A model generated the notes under the pieces. The model saw only the letters and a program-made list of their open reading frames with translations. It was not told where the DNA came from and did not search any database. The translations under genes were made by a program, and so were the position numbers. From Pseudomonas lutea (GTDB lineage Bacteria; Pseudomonadota; Gammaproteobacteria; Pseudomonadales; Pseudomonadaceae), in assembly GCF_000759445.1 (NCBI RefSeq), contig NZ_JRMB01000001.1:930001-994000 (forward strand): a DNA stretch of 64,000 nt. Direction: 5' to 3'. Every line of letters begins with the position of its first letter. Position 1 is the first letter of the stretch. Below are positions 8,351 to 16,415 of the stretch, piece after piece.

Positions 8351-8962
8351 ATGACTGATCGTTCACGCCTGAAAGGAATGCTCTGCTGGCTGATCGCAGC
8401 GCTGCTGGCGGTCAATGTCCACGCCGACGATTTGCCTGCCGATGCCAACCCGGACTGGTTCGCCCAGCCGTACGCCTACGTGCTCGTCGAGCAGGACGTG
8501 CGCGGCGCCCTGGAAGAATTCGGCCACAACCTGGGCCTGCTCGTGGTGATGTCGGACAAGGTCCGCGGCAAGGCCCGCAGCAGCCTGCGCGCCGAATCGG
8601 CCGGCGACTTCCTGACCCAGCTGTGCGACACCAACGGCCTGAGCTGGTACTACGACGGCAACATCCTTTACCTGAGCGGCGACGGCGAAACCGGCACCCG
8701 GCTGTTCAAGACCCCGGGGCAGAGTCCGCAGCAGCTGGAAGCGTACCTGGACAGCCTCGACGTGTACGGCAAACAAATGAGTTCAAGACCGGGCCCCGAC
8801 GGCGACGAGCTGTTCGTCTCCGGGCCACCGGCCTACCTGAACATGGTTCAGCAGCACGTCGACCATCTGCAGCCGCCCGCTGCCGTTGCCGCACCCGTTG
8901 CCCGCGAGCGAGGCGTGCGGGTGTTTCGCGGCGGCGTGGTCACCACTGAGGCCGCGCACTGA
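8351..8962 (+). CDS. Secretin N-terminal domain protein, SctC1 (RhcC1/NolW-like)
   Basis: 203-aa exported protein from the ATG at 8351, with a signal peptide ending near NVHADD. The mature part contains N0 (residues ~35-115, with QDVRGALEEFGHNLGLLVVM) and N1-like (~120-185) domains of SctC, but no secretin gate. Rhizobia encode RhcC1/NolW in the same way, separate from RhcC2. It presumably forms the periplasmic collar that joins the CpaC-type secretin to SctD. It starts the second half of the operon, ahead of the 72-aa gene and sctI. Confidence 0.88.
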   Translation: MTDRSRLKGMLCWLIAALLAVNVHADDLPADANPDWFAQPYAYVLVEQDVRGALEEFGHNLGLLVVMSDKVRGKARSSLRAESAGDFLTQLCDTNGLSWYYDGNILYLSGDGETGTRLFKTPGQSPQQLEAYLDSLDVYGKQMSSRPGPDGDELFVSGPPAYLNMVQQHVDHLQPPAAVAAPVARERGVRVFRGGVVTTEAAH

Positions 8963-9032
8963 GATGAGCCGTTGAAATGAACAACTTCACTGATTCACCC
9001 CACCCGAAAGCCACCCGCTAAGGAGCACTACC

Positions 9033-9251
9033 ATGTCCGTCAGCCCAATCGACAGCACCACCAGCACGCCCGCCACGGCCGAAGTGAAATTCAACGCGGC
9101 GGTGGACAAATCCAAGAGCGAGATGAGCGACGACGAGCTCACCGAAGCCCTGATCACTCAAGCGGTGACCATTGGCGGGCAGTTCATCATCATGCCCAAG
9201 GCGCAGGAAATGCTGAACGAAGCCCAGTCCTCCGAAGATGACGAAGAATAG
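9033..9251 (+). CDS. 72-aa small T3SS protein, needle/rod-like
   Basis: Good ribosome site (AAGGAG, then ATG at 9033). The 72-residue product has a polar N-terminus, the pattern FNAAVDKSKSEM, a hydrophobic helix (ALITQAVTIGGQFIIMPKAQ) and a very acidic tail (SSEDDEE). It resembles the 54-aa protein at 1439 in the FNxA..KS stretch. The place between sctC1 and sctI, the size and the single amphipathic helix suggest a secreted structural subunit or its regulator. Whether this or the 54-aa protein is the needle cannot be decided here. Confidence 0.65.
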   Translation: MSVSPIDSTTSTPATAEVKFNAAVDKSKSEMSDDELTEALITQAVTIGGQFIIMPKAQEMLNEAQSSEDDEE

Positions 9252-9260
9252 GTCCCGACC

Positions 9261-9731
9261 ATGACTGCCAGTCTTGCAGCACCTGCGGCGGCGGCCATGC
9301 CGCCGTCGGGCGGGGCCCTGGATGCTCAGGCCTCTCAGAACCTGTTCGAGCACATGGCCGGCAGCGCCAAGGGCATGCCTCAGGGCGCCAGTCCCCACCA
9401 GATCGGTGAAGGGCTGATGGAACGCCTGAACGGTTTTATCGACCGCTCGCGCAGTTTTTCCGAACGCGCCGAAGGTCTGCAAAACGGCAGCGGGTCAGGT
9501 GCCGCTTCGCCGTCGCCTACGACGCAGTCCGTGGCCGCCGGGGACAAACCTGGCGCCGCGCAGAACGTTGCCAGCAACGGTGAGGCGCCGAAAAAAGTCG
9601 GCGAGCAACAGGTCGATCAAATCGTCCATTCGCTGGGGCGGATGTTCGACTATTCCATCGAAACGCAGATGGTGGTGCGCGGTGCCACGCAGATTTCCGG
9701 TTCCGCCAACACGCTGCTCAAAGGTCAATAA
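9261..9731 (+). CDS. sctI: T3SS inner-rod protein SctI (NolB-like)
   Basis: 156 aa, Ala/Gly/Ser-rich N-terminal part and a conserved-looking C-terminal helix region (VDQIVHSLGRMFDYSIETQM, ending SANTLLKGQ). The C-terminal pattern and the place directly before sctJ match the rod proteins SctI and rhizobial NolB (about 160 aa). The rod/adaptor connects the export gate to the needle. Confidence 0.75.
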   Translation: MTASLAAPAAAAMPPSGGALDAQASQNLFEHMAGSAKGMPQGASPHQIGEGLMERLNGFIDRSRSFSERAEGLQNGSGSGAASPSPTTQSVAAGDKPGAAQNVASNGEAPKKVGEQQVDQIVHSLGRMFDYSIETQMVVRGATQISGSANTLLKGQ

Positions 9732-9734
9732 CCC

Positions 9735-10523
9735 ATGCCCAACCGCTGTCGCGCCGTGCGTTTGATGATTGTCGTGGCCATGGCCAGTCTGCTGCAGGCT
9801 TGCGACATCAACCTGTACACCAACCTGAGCGAGCGCGAAGCCAATGCAATGGTCGCGGTGCTGTTGCGCGACGGCATCCCGGCTTCGCGCAAGGTACAGG
9901 ACAACGGCCAGCTGACCGTGGTGGTCGACGAGAAACGCTTCGGCGAAGCCATGTCGGCCCTCGAAGATGCCGGGCTGCCCGGCCAGTCCTTTTCCAATAT
10001 GGGGCAGGTGTTCAAGAGCAACGGTCTGGTCTCCTCGCCGGTTCAGGAGCGCGCCCAGATGGTCTACGCGCTGGGTGAGGAGCTGTCACACAGCGTCTCG
10101 GAAATCGACGGCATCGTCTCGGCCCGGGTGCACGTGGTCCTCCCGGACAACGACCTGCTCAAGCGGGTGATTTCGCCGTCATCGGCCTCGGTGCTGGTGC
10201 GCTATGACCCGGCCACTGACATCAACCCGCTGATTCCGCAAATCAAAACCCTGGTGGCCAACGGTATTTCCGGGCTGAGTTACGACGGCGTGTCGGTGAC
10301 GGCAATCAAGGCCGTGGCGCCGGGGGGGCGTGCCGTCGTCAGCAACCCGCCACGTCTGGCGAGTTTTATGGGCGTCTGGCTGCTTGAAGATGACCTGCCG
10401 CGAGCGCGCTGGATGTTCGGCCTCTTGCTGGTGTGCACACTGGGGCTGGGTGGTGCGTTCGCTTGGCAGCATTGGCAGCGGCGCCGAGCGAATGCCGTGT
10501 ACGTGCTGGAGGACGCCACATGA
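9735..10523 (+). CDS. sctJ: T3SS inner-membrane ring lipoprotein SctJ
   Basis: 262-aa YscJ/HrcJ/NolT lipoprotein. The signal peptide ends in lipobox LLQAC; the mature protein begins DINLYTNLSEREANAMVAVL, the family hallmark. A periplasmic ring-building module follows, with RVHVVLPDND near residue 130 and a C-terminal membrane segment at ~220-245. It forms the inner ring with SctD. Start 4 nt after the sctI stop; stop overlaps sctK. Confidence 0.95.
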   Translation: MPNRCRAVRLMIVVAMASLLQACDINLYTNLSEREANAMVAVLLRDGIPASRKVQDNGQLTVVVDEKRFGEAMSALEDAGLPGQSFSNMGQVFKSNGLVSSPVQERAQMVYALGEELSHSVSEIDGIVSARVHVVLPDNDLLKRVISPSSASVLVRYDPATDINPLIPQIKTLVANGISGLSYDGVSVTAIKAVAPGGRAVVSNPPRLASFMGVWLLEDDLPRARWMFGLLLVCTLGLGGAFAWQHWQRRRANAVYVLEDAT

Positions 10524-11170
10524 GCGATGCCTTCAGTGCGCAGCGTCAGGCCTGGCAGGGCATGATCGAACAACCGCTGGCTTTCGTCGCCGATCGCTGC
10601 GTGCGCGAATGCCTGCCTGTGGAGCTGGACGATGAGCACTACCGGGCGCTGCGCAATGCGCCGCGGTTCAACGCGCGTCTGCTGCAACGCCTGAGCGGTC
10701 ATTTCAACCTGCACACTGCCGCTCTGCAGACGCCGCCCCAGGATGAAGACCTGCCGGTTTTGCTGTTATCGGCCGAGCAGTTCCAGCGCTTGCCGCGCCT
10801 GTGTGGCGCCATCTGGCATTCGGCAACCTTGAGCCGCGAGATCCGCAGCCACGTCGTCAATCAACTGCGCGGGGCGCTGGGCAACGAGGTGTTTGCCCAG
10901 GCGCTGGCTCACCGCTCGCTGGCCGGTGCGGCAGATTTGCTGCGCCAGCCTGCCGACCTGGTCCAGGCCATTGACCGCGACGGTGCCGCCTGCGTGCTCG
11001 CGTGGCTGCAACAGCAACCGGCGGGACTGGCTGCCTGGCTGAGGCTGCGTCTGGACGTGCCCTTGGGCGAAGAGGCCGCGGCAACGGCAACGTTCGACCC
11101 GCACATCGTTCGTCGGGCCGCCGCTACTTTTAACAACGTTTTTTCCACTGCCGCCGGGGAGCCTGCCTGA
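10520..11170 (+). CDS. sctK: T3SS sorting-platform protein SctK (NolU-like)
   Basis: 216 aa from the ATG at 10520 overlapping the sctJ stop. No signal peptide or membrane segment. Sequence is poorly conserved, but length, a helical composition and position between sctJ and sctL match NolU/SctK, the spoke protein linking the sorting platform to SctD. Stop and next start overlap (TGATG). Confidence 0.7.
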   Translation: MSDAFSAQRQAWQGMIEQPLAFVADRCVRECLPVELDDEHYRALRNAPRFNARLLQRLSGHFNLHTAALQTPPQDEDLPVLLLSAEQFQRLPRLCGAIWHSATLSREIRSHVVNQLRGALGNEVFAQALAHRSLAGAADLLRQPADLVQAIDRDGAACVLAWLQQQPAGLAAWLRLRLDVPLGEEAAATATFDPHIVRRAAATFNNVFSTAAGEPA

Positions 11171-11763
11171 TGAGCGCATTACCGAACCGGCCCGCACTGC
11201 GCATCCTTCGCGCTGAGCAAGCCGACCTGTGGATCGACGGCTACGCCTTCATTGAGGCCGCCGAGGCGCATGCCGTGAGCATTCGCCAAGACAGCGAACA
11301 ATGGTTGCAAGCCGCTCGCGAGGCCGGCTTTGAAAGCGCGCGCCTGCAGGGCGCCGAAGAGGTCAGCCTGTTACTGACCCGGACCGCGCAACAGGTCGAT
11401 GCCTGGCTGAGCGGTCTGGAAGCCTCGCTGGCCGATCTGGCGTTGGGCATTGCGCGCGAGGTGCTCGACGACATGGACGATGCCGAGCGCATCCTGCGTT
11501 GCACCCGCAAAGCCCTTGGCGCGTTTCGTCAGGATCAGGCGTTAACGCTGTGGGTTGCTCCGGCGGATGCCCGGGCCGTGCGCGAGCGCCTGCACGCCGG
11601 CATCGATCAGCTGCCGGCAATCGTCGTTGAATCCGACGAGCAATTGCCGCCGGGCCAGGCGCGCCTGTCCAGCCCGGTCGGTTCGGTGGAGCTTGGGCTG
11701 GACGCGCAGCTCACCAACCTGCGCCGCAGCCTGTTGCCGTTTACTGATGAGGCACATGCGTGA
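11170..11763 (+). CDS. sctL: T3SS ATPase stator SctL
   Basis: 197-aa cytoplasmic protein of the HrpE/YscL/NolV family (FliH-like). The N-terminal half is helical, the C-terminal part carries the Ala/Leu-rich region and SSPVGSVELGLDAQL-type ending seen in SctL. It binds the ATPase SctN and connects it to SctQ. It precedes sctN and overlaps it by 4 nt. Confidence 0.85.
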   Translation: MSALPNRPALRILRAEQADLWIDGYAFIEAAEAHAVSIRQDSEQWLQAAREAGFESARLQGAEEVSLLLTRTAQQVDAWLSGLEASLADLALGIAREVLDDMDDAERILRCTRKALGAFRQDQALTLWVAPADARAVRERLHAGIDQLPAIVVESDEQLPPGQARLSSPVGSVELGLDAQLTNLRRSLLPFTDEAHA

Positions 11764-13088
11764 ACGTAGACCTGCAGGCGATTGTCCCGCGTTTGAGCGC
11801 GCGCCTTCACGAAGCACGGGTGCGCCCCATGAAAGGCACCGTGCGCAGCATTCGCGGTGTGCTGTTGCGCGCCAGCGTTGCCGGGGTGCGCATCGGCGAG
11901 CTGTGCCAGCTGCGCGATCCCGCTACGGGCCGGAGCCTGGCAGCGGAAGTCATCGGCTTCGAGCAGGATGAAGCGATTCTGTCGCCGATTGGTTCAATGG
12001 AAGGCCTGTCGACCCGCACCGAGATCATCGCCACCGGCGAAACCCTCGGCGTCAGCGTCGGCGACGGCCAATTGGGCCGGGTCGTCAGCCCCATGGGCGA
12101 CTACCTTGATGGCGACGGCATCGCGCCACCGGGTTTGATGCAGCGCTATCCGCTGCATGCCGAACCGCCAGCGCCGTTCTCGCGCCAGTTGATCGTCAAG
12201 CCGATGGCGCTGGGAGTGCGTTCCATCGACGGCCTGCTGACCCTGGCCCAGGGGCAGCGCATGGGGATTTTCGGCGAGCCGGGGGTGGGCAAATCGTCGC
12301 TGCTGGCGAGCATCGTGCGGCACACCGATGCCGACGTGATCATCATCGGCCTGATCGGTGAGCGCGGCCGCGAAGTGCGTGAACTGCTGGACGTGCAACT
12401 CGATGCGGCGGCGCGCGCGCGAACCGTTGCCGTGGTTGCCACCTCGGACCGGCCTGCCGCCGAGCGAGTGCGGGCGGCGTTCGTCGCCACCTCATTGGCC
12501 GAATACCACCGCGATCAGGGGCGCAACGTGTTGCTGTTGATGGACAGCCTGACCCGCTTTGCCCGTGCGCAACGCGAACTGGGCCTGGCGGTGGGCGAGC
12601 CGCCGACCCGGCGCGGTTATCCGCCATCGTTTTTCTCGGCCTTGCCACGCCTGCTGGAGCGCGCCGGCCCTGCGTCCGTGGGCAGCATCACCGCGCTGTA
12701 CACCGTACTGACCGAGGGTGATGCGGCGATGGACCCGGTGGCCGAAGAAGCGCGGTCAATTCTCGACGGACACATCGTGCTGAGTGCGGAACTGGCCCAG
12801 CGCAATTACTTTCCGGCGGTCGACGTACTGCGCAGCCGCAGCCGCTTGATGGATCAGGTCTGCGGCGACGAACAACGTCAACTGGCCCTGCGCATTCGCG
12901 AGCTGATGGCACGCCGCAATGAAATCGAGATGCTGGTGCGCGTCGGCGAATACGCACCCGGCAGCGACCCGCTGGCCGATGAAGCCATTGCCCGGCATGA
13001 CGCCATCGAAGCGTTCATGCGTCAGGGCGCCAACGAGCCGAGCAGTGCCGAGCAAACGCTCAACCATATGCGCAAGGTGCTGGCATGA
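11760..13088 (+). CDS. sctN: T3SS ATPase SctN
   Basis: 442-aa hexameric ATPase energising substrate unfolding. The start is GTG at 11760, overlapping the sctL stop. P-loop GEPGVGKSS is at ~172-180, Walker B LLLMDSLTRFA at ~258-268 and the T3SS/F1-type signature LPRLLERAG near 299. The protein is full length with an N-terminal ring domain and a C-terminal helical domain. No key residue appears to be missing. Confidence 0.96.
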   Translation: MNVDLQAIVPRLSARLHEARVRPMKGTVRSIRGVLLRASVAGVRIGELCQLRDPATGRSLAAEVIGFEQDEAILSPIGSMEGLSTRTEIIATGETLGVSVGDGQLGRVVSPMGDYLDGDGIAPPGLMQRYPLHAEPPAPFSRQLIVKPMALGVRSIDGLLTLAQGQRMGIFGEPGVGKSSLLASIVRHTDADVIIIGLIGERGREVRELLDVQLDAAARARTVAVVATSDRPAAERVRAAFVATSLAEYHRDQGRNVLLLMDSLTRFARAQRELGLAVGEPPTRRGYPPSFFSALPRLLERAGPASVGSITALYTVLTEGDAAMDPVAEEARSILDGHIVLSAELAQRNYFPAVDVLRSRSRLMDQVCGDEQRQLALRIRELMARRNEIEMLVRVGEYAPGSDPLADEAIARHDAIEAFMRQGANEPSSAEQTLNHMRKVLA

Positions 13089-13104
13089 AGCACCTGGAGT
13101 CCCG

Positions 13105-13578
13105 ATGAAGACCACCGATTTACGCAACCTGCAGGCACTGCGCCAACTGCGTGAGCAGCGCGCCTCCAACGCCCTGGCCGCACAACAACAGCGCTGCCGC
13201 GACACCGGCCAGGCCCTGGATGATGCCCGCGAAAAACTGCGCCTGCACCGTGAAGGCCTGGCAGCCAAAGCTGAAGCGCTATTGGGCAGCTTCAGCGAAG
13301 GGTTGAGCATCAATGCCTGGCAGGCCGCTCAGGCGCAGCTGGAAGAATTGACGGACAGTCAGAGACAGCTTGAAGGGTCTGTGGAGCAGACCGAGCAGAC
13401 GCTCCACACCCAGGAACGCGAGCGCGAGCTGTTCCGCACGGCGCGCCTGGCTCGTCAGCGTCAGGCCGAGGCCTGCGATGCGTTGCTGCTGGGGCGGGTG
13501 CAAAGCGAGCAACGCGCGGGAGAGCACCGCGACGATGACGAATCCGTGCCTGCCACCCGCCCAAGGGGCAGTGCATGA
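13105..13578 (+). CDS. sctO: T3SS central stalk protein SctO
   Basis: 157-aa highly charged coiled-coil protein (Gln/Arg/Glu/Leu-rich heptads through residues ~5-125). It matches SctO/YscO/HrpO by size, composition and position between sctN and sctQ; SctO is the FliJ-like stalk inside the ATPase ring. The ATG at 13105 is preceded by TGGAG; the longer upstream frame lies inside sctN and is rejected. Confidence 0.82.
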   Translation: MKTTDLRNLQALRQLREQRASNALAAQQQRCRDTGQALDDAREKLRLHREGLAAKAEALLGSFSEGLSINAWQAAQAQLEELTDSQRQLEGSVEQTEQTLHTQERERELFRTARLARQRQAEACDALLLGRVQSEQRAGEHRDDDESVPATRPRGSA

Positions 13579-14636
13579 CCTGTCAACACCGCGAACCTCT
13601 GGCGCCGCCGAACGTCGCGTTACCGCTGCAGGGGCTGGAACAACACGACCCGCAGTGGCTCGCCCTGCATAACCGGCTGCACCGCCGTCGCCAGCCGTGG
13701 CAAAGCGTTTTCGCCGGCCAGCCGGTCCAGGTCACATGGAGCACCGCGCAACCCTTGCCGCTGCCCATGCACGATGTGCGCTTTAGCCTGGGCGACGCCT
13801 CGCTGGTGGTGCGGATGCCGGCGCAATGGCTCGAAAGCCTCGACGGTGTGTCTGCCTCTGTAAAAAGCGAGGCCACCCCGATGCTGCTGGAGCTTGCGCT
13901 GCTCGACCTGATCGAGCCGGTCGAACGTTTGAGCGGCCAGACCCTTGAGGTCGTCGAGCTTGCCCACGAAGGCGAACCTGACCTGATTGCCCATCCGCTG
14001 CACGTCACCTTGCTCGTGCAGCTGGGCGAGGACGCAGCGCTGCCAGTGCCGCTGCACCTGAGCGTCGAGGCGGCCCACCTGATGGCCGATTTACTGGAAC
14101 AACACGCCAGTGCCGACAGGCATCCCGTCAGTGCGCTGCGCTTGCGGCTGGCGGTCGAACACGGCGAGGCGCTGCTGAGCCTTGGCGAACTGCGCAGCCT
14201 GCGCGCCGGGGACGTGCTGATGCTCGACGGCTACCCCGGTGATAGCCCCGAAGACGGCCCCGACCATCAGGTTCGCCTGGTACTCCCCGGCAGGCTGCAC
14301 GCCCGCGCCACATCAAGCGGCGAGGGCATCCGCCTGCTGGAACCATTGATTGCCACTCACTTTGCCAAGGACATCGACATGACTGAATCCGCCATCGGGC
14401 CGGACCTGGACAGCACGCTGGATGAGCTGCCAATGAAACTGGTGTGTCAGGTCGGCAGTGTCGAACTGTCCCTGGCCCAGTTGCGCGAACTGGGTGAAGG
14501 CAGCCTGTTGCCGCTGTCTGCGCCCACTCGCGACGGGGTGGACTTGATGGTCAACGGCCGTCGCATCGGTCAAGGGCAGTTGGTGAAGATCGGCGACGGC
14601 CTGGGCGTGCGTCTGCTGAGTTTTACCGCGCCATGA
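13575..14636 (+). CDS. sctQ: T3SS sorting-platform/C-ring protein SctQ
   Basis: 353-aa protein overlapping sctO and sctR by 4 nt each. The C-terminal ~75 residues are a SPOA domain (VCQVGSVELSLAQLRELGEG, VNGRRIGQGQLVKIGDGLGVRL), and a second, more diverged SPOA-like segment appears near 200-245. SctQ forms the cytoplasmic pods with SctK and SctL. An internal ATG near 14380 precedes the last SPOA domain, so a separate C-terminal product (as in YscQ-C) is possible. Confidence 0.88.
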   Translation: MTCQHREPLAPPNVALPLQGLEQHDPQWLALHNRLHRRRQPWQSVFAGQPVQVTWSTAQPLPLPMHDVRFSLGDASLVVRMPAQWLESLDGVSASVKSEATPMLLELALLDLIEPVERLSGQTLEVVELAHEGEPDLIAHPLHVTLLVQLGEDAALPVPLHLSVEAAHLMADLLEQHASADRHPVSALRLRLAVEHGEALLSLGELRSLRAGDVLMLDGYPGDSPEDGPDHQVRLVLPGRLHARATSSGEGIRLLEPLIATHFAKDIDMTESAIGPDLDSTLDELPMKLVCQVGSVELSLAQLRELGEGSLLPLSAPTRDGVDLMVNGRRIGQGQLVKIGDGLGVRLLSFTAP

Positions 14637-15286
14637 ATGGCTATCAGCCCAATCTGGTCGAGATCATTCTGGTCGTTGCCACCATCGGGCTCATTCCGCT
14701 GGCGGTGGTGACGCTGACCGGCTTCATGAAGATCTCGGTGGTGCTGTTTCTGATCCGCAACGCGCTGGGCGTGCAACAGACGCCGCCGAATCTGGTGCTG
14801 TATGGCATTGCATTGATTCTGTCGGTGTACGTGACCACGCCATTGATCGGCGACATGTACCGCCAGGTCGAAGGGCGCGACCTGAAGATGGAAAACGTCG
14901 AGCAGGTCAGGGAATTTGGCGATGCGCTCAGACCACCGTTGCAGGCGCACCTGTCGCGCTTCGCCAACGAAAGCGAACGCGGCTTCTTTGTGCAAGCCAC
15001 TGAAACCATCTGGTCGCCGGAAGCGCGGGCCGACCTGCGCGACGACGACCTGGTGGTGCTGGTGCCGGCCTTCGTCAGCTCCGAGCTGACCCGCGCCTTC
15101 GAGATCGGCTTTCTGTTGTACATCCCGTTTCTGGTGGTGGATTTGCTGGTCGCCAACGTGTTGATGGCGATGGGCATGTCGATGGTCTCGCCGACCCTGA
15201 TCTCGATACCGCTGAAAATCTTTCTTTTCGTCGCGCTAAGCGGCTGGTCACGCCTGATGCATGGCCTGATCCTCAGTTACGGGTGA
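14633..15286 (+). CDS. sctR: T3SS export apparatus protein SctR
   Basis: 217-aa member of the FliP/SctR family with four hydrophobic segments (~10-35, ~50-75, ~155-180, ~185-205). Hallmarks include LTGFMKISVVLFLIRNALG and YIPFLVVDLLVANVLMAMGM. Five copies form the core of the export gate with SctS and SctT. Confidence 0.96.
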   Translation: MNGYQPNLVEIILVVATIGLIPLAVVTLTGFMKISVVLFLIRNALGVQQTPPNLVLYGIALILSVYVTTPLIGDMYRQVEGRDLKMENVEQVREFGDALRPPLQAHLSRFANESERGFFVQATETIWSPEARADLRDDDLVVLVPAFVSSELTRAFEIGFLLYIPFLVVDLLVANVLMAMGMSMVSPTLISIPLKIFLFVALSGWSRLMHGLILSYG

Positions 15287-15290
15287 GCGC

Positions 15291-15560
15291 ATGGGCCAGG
15301 ATGTTTTTCTTTCGTTGATGAACAAGGCGCTGATGACCGTGTTGCTGCTGTCGGCGCCGGCGTTGGGGGTGGCCATCGTGGTCGGCCTCAGCGTGGGGTT
15401 GCTCCAGGCCCTGACGCAGATCCAGGACCAGACCCTGCCGCAGGTGGTCAAGCTGGTGGCGGTGTTGCTGGTGATCGTATTCGTCGGGCCGTTGCTGGCC
15501 AGCCAGGTGGCCGAACTGGGCAGCGAAGTGCTGGACAACTTTCCGTTGTGGACGCGCTGA
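15291..15560 (+). CDS. sctS: T3SS export apparatus protein SctS
   Basis: 89-aa FliQ/SctS family protein with two membrane helices separated by the typical GLLQALTQIQDQTLP hairpin. Starts 5 nt after sctR. Standard family length. Confidence 0.95.
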   Translation: MGQDVFLSLMNKALMTVLLLSAPALGVAIVVGLSVGLLQALTQIQDQTLPQVVKLVAVLLVIVFVGPLLASQVAELGSEVLDNFPLWTR

Positions 15561-15566
15561 CCGGCC

Positions 15567-16379
15567 ATGGATGCGAATGTTGCCAACGCCTTTCTGGAAG
15601 TCGCGTACCCGGTCATCAGCTCCGCTGCGCTGGCCGCCAGCCGGGCAATGGGCGTGGTGGTGATCACGCCGGCGTTCAACCGCCTGGGGCTCACCGGCAT
15701 GATTCGCGGCTGCGTCGCCGTGGCCATTGCCGTGCCGATGTTCATGCCGGTGTTTGGCGCATTTACCGCGCTGCCCGAGCACGGCAGCTTTTTGCTGGCC
15801 GGCCTGATGCTCAAGGAGCTGCTCATCGGCATCCTGATCGGTCTGTTGTTCGGAATACCGTTCTGGGCGGCGGAGGTGGCCGGTGAACTGGTGGACCTGC
15901 AGCGCGGCTCGACCATGGCGCAACTGGTCGACCCGCTGTCGTCCGGCGAGTCCAGCGTCATGGCCACGCTGCTGACGGTCATGCTGATTGCGCTGTTTTT
16001 CATGTCCGGCGGTTTCATCATGATGGTCGACGGTTACTACCACAGCTACCAGTTGTGGCCGGTCACCGCGTTCACGCCGCTGTTCGCCAGCTCGGCGCTG
16101 ATGGCCGTGCTGTCGATTCTGGATCAGGTGACCCGCGTCGGCGTGATCATGGTGTCGCCGCTGATCATCTGCCTGCTGGCGACCGATCTGATGCTGGCGT
16201 ACCTGTCACGCATGGCCCCCAGCCTGCACATTTTCGACATGTCGCTGCCGGTGAAAAACCTGTTCTTCACCGTGCTAATGGTGATCTACATCACCTTCCT
16301 GATCCCGGTGATGCTCGACCAGCTGGCCGAGTTTCGCGGCACGGTGGAATTCCTCAAAACCCTGGCGACGTCGTTATGA
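15567..16379 (+). CDS. sctT: T3SS export apparatus protein SctT
   Basis: 270-aa FliR/SctT family protein with several membrane helices across its length. KELLIGILIGLLFGIPFWAA and the GELVDLQRGSTMAQLVDPL segment are typical. It caps the SctR-S export gate. Starts 6 nt after sctS. Confidence 0.95.
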   Translation: MDANVANAFLEVAYPVISSAALAASRAMGVVVITPAFNRLGLTGMIRGCVAVAIAVPMFMPVFGAFTALPEHGSFLLAGLMLKELLIGILIGLLFGIPFWAAEVAGELVDLQRGSTMAQLVDPLSSGESSVMATLLTVMLIALFFMSGGFIMMVDGYYHSYQLWPVTAFTPLFASSALMAVLSILDQVTRVGVIMVSPLIICLLATDLMLAYLSRMAPSLHIFDMSLPVKNLFFTVLMVIYITFLIPVMLDQLAEFRGTVEFLKTLATSL

Positions 16380-16415
16380 GCCTTCCTCGGCGTGGCCTGA
16401 CGGGCCGGAGCGCGC

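Noticed and set aside
7354..8358. 334-aa plus-strand frame with GGAG before an ATG overlapping the CpaD-like stop
   Set aside because: It runs wholly antisense to the TPR lipoprotein, which has a lipobox and clear repeats. The start signal may be the remnant of a lost downstream gene.
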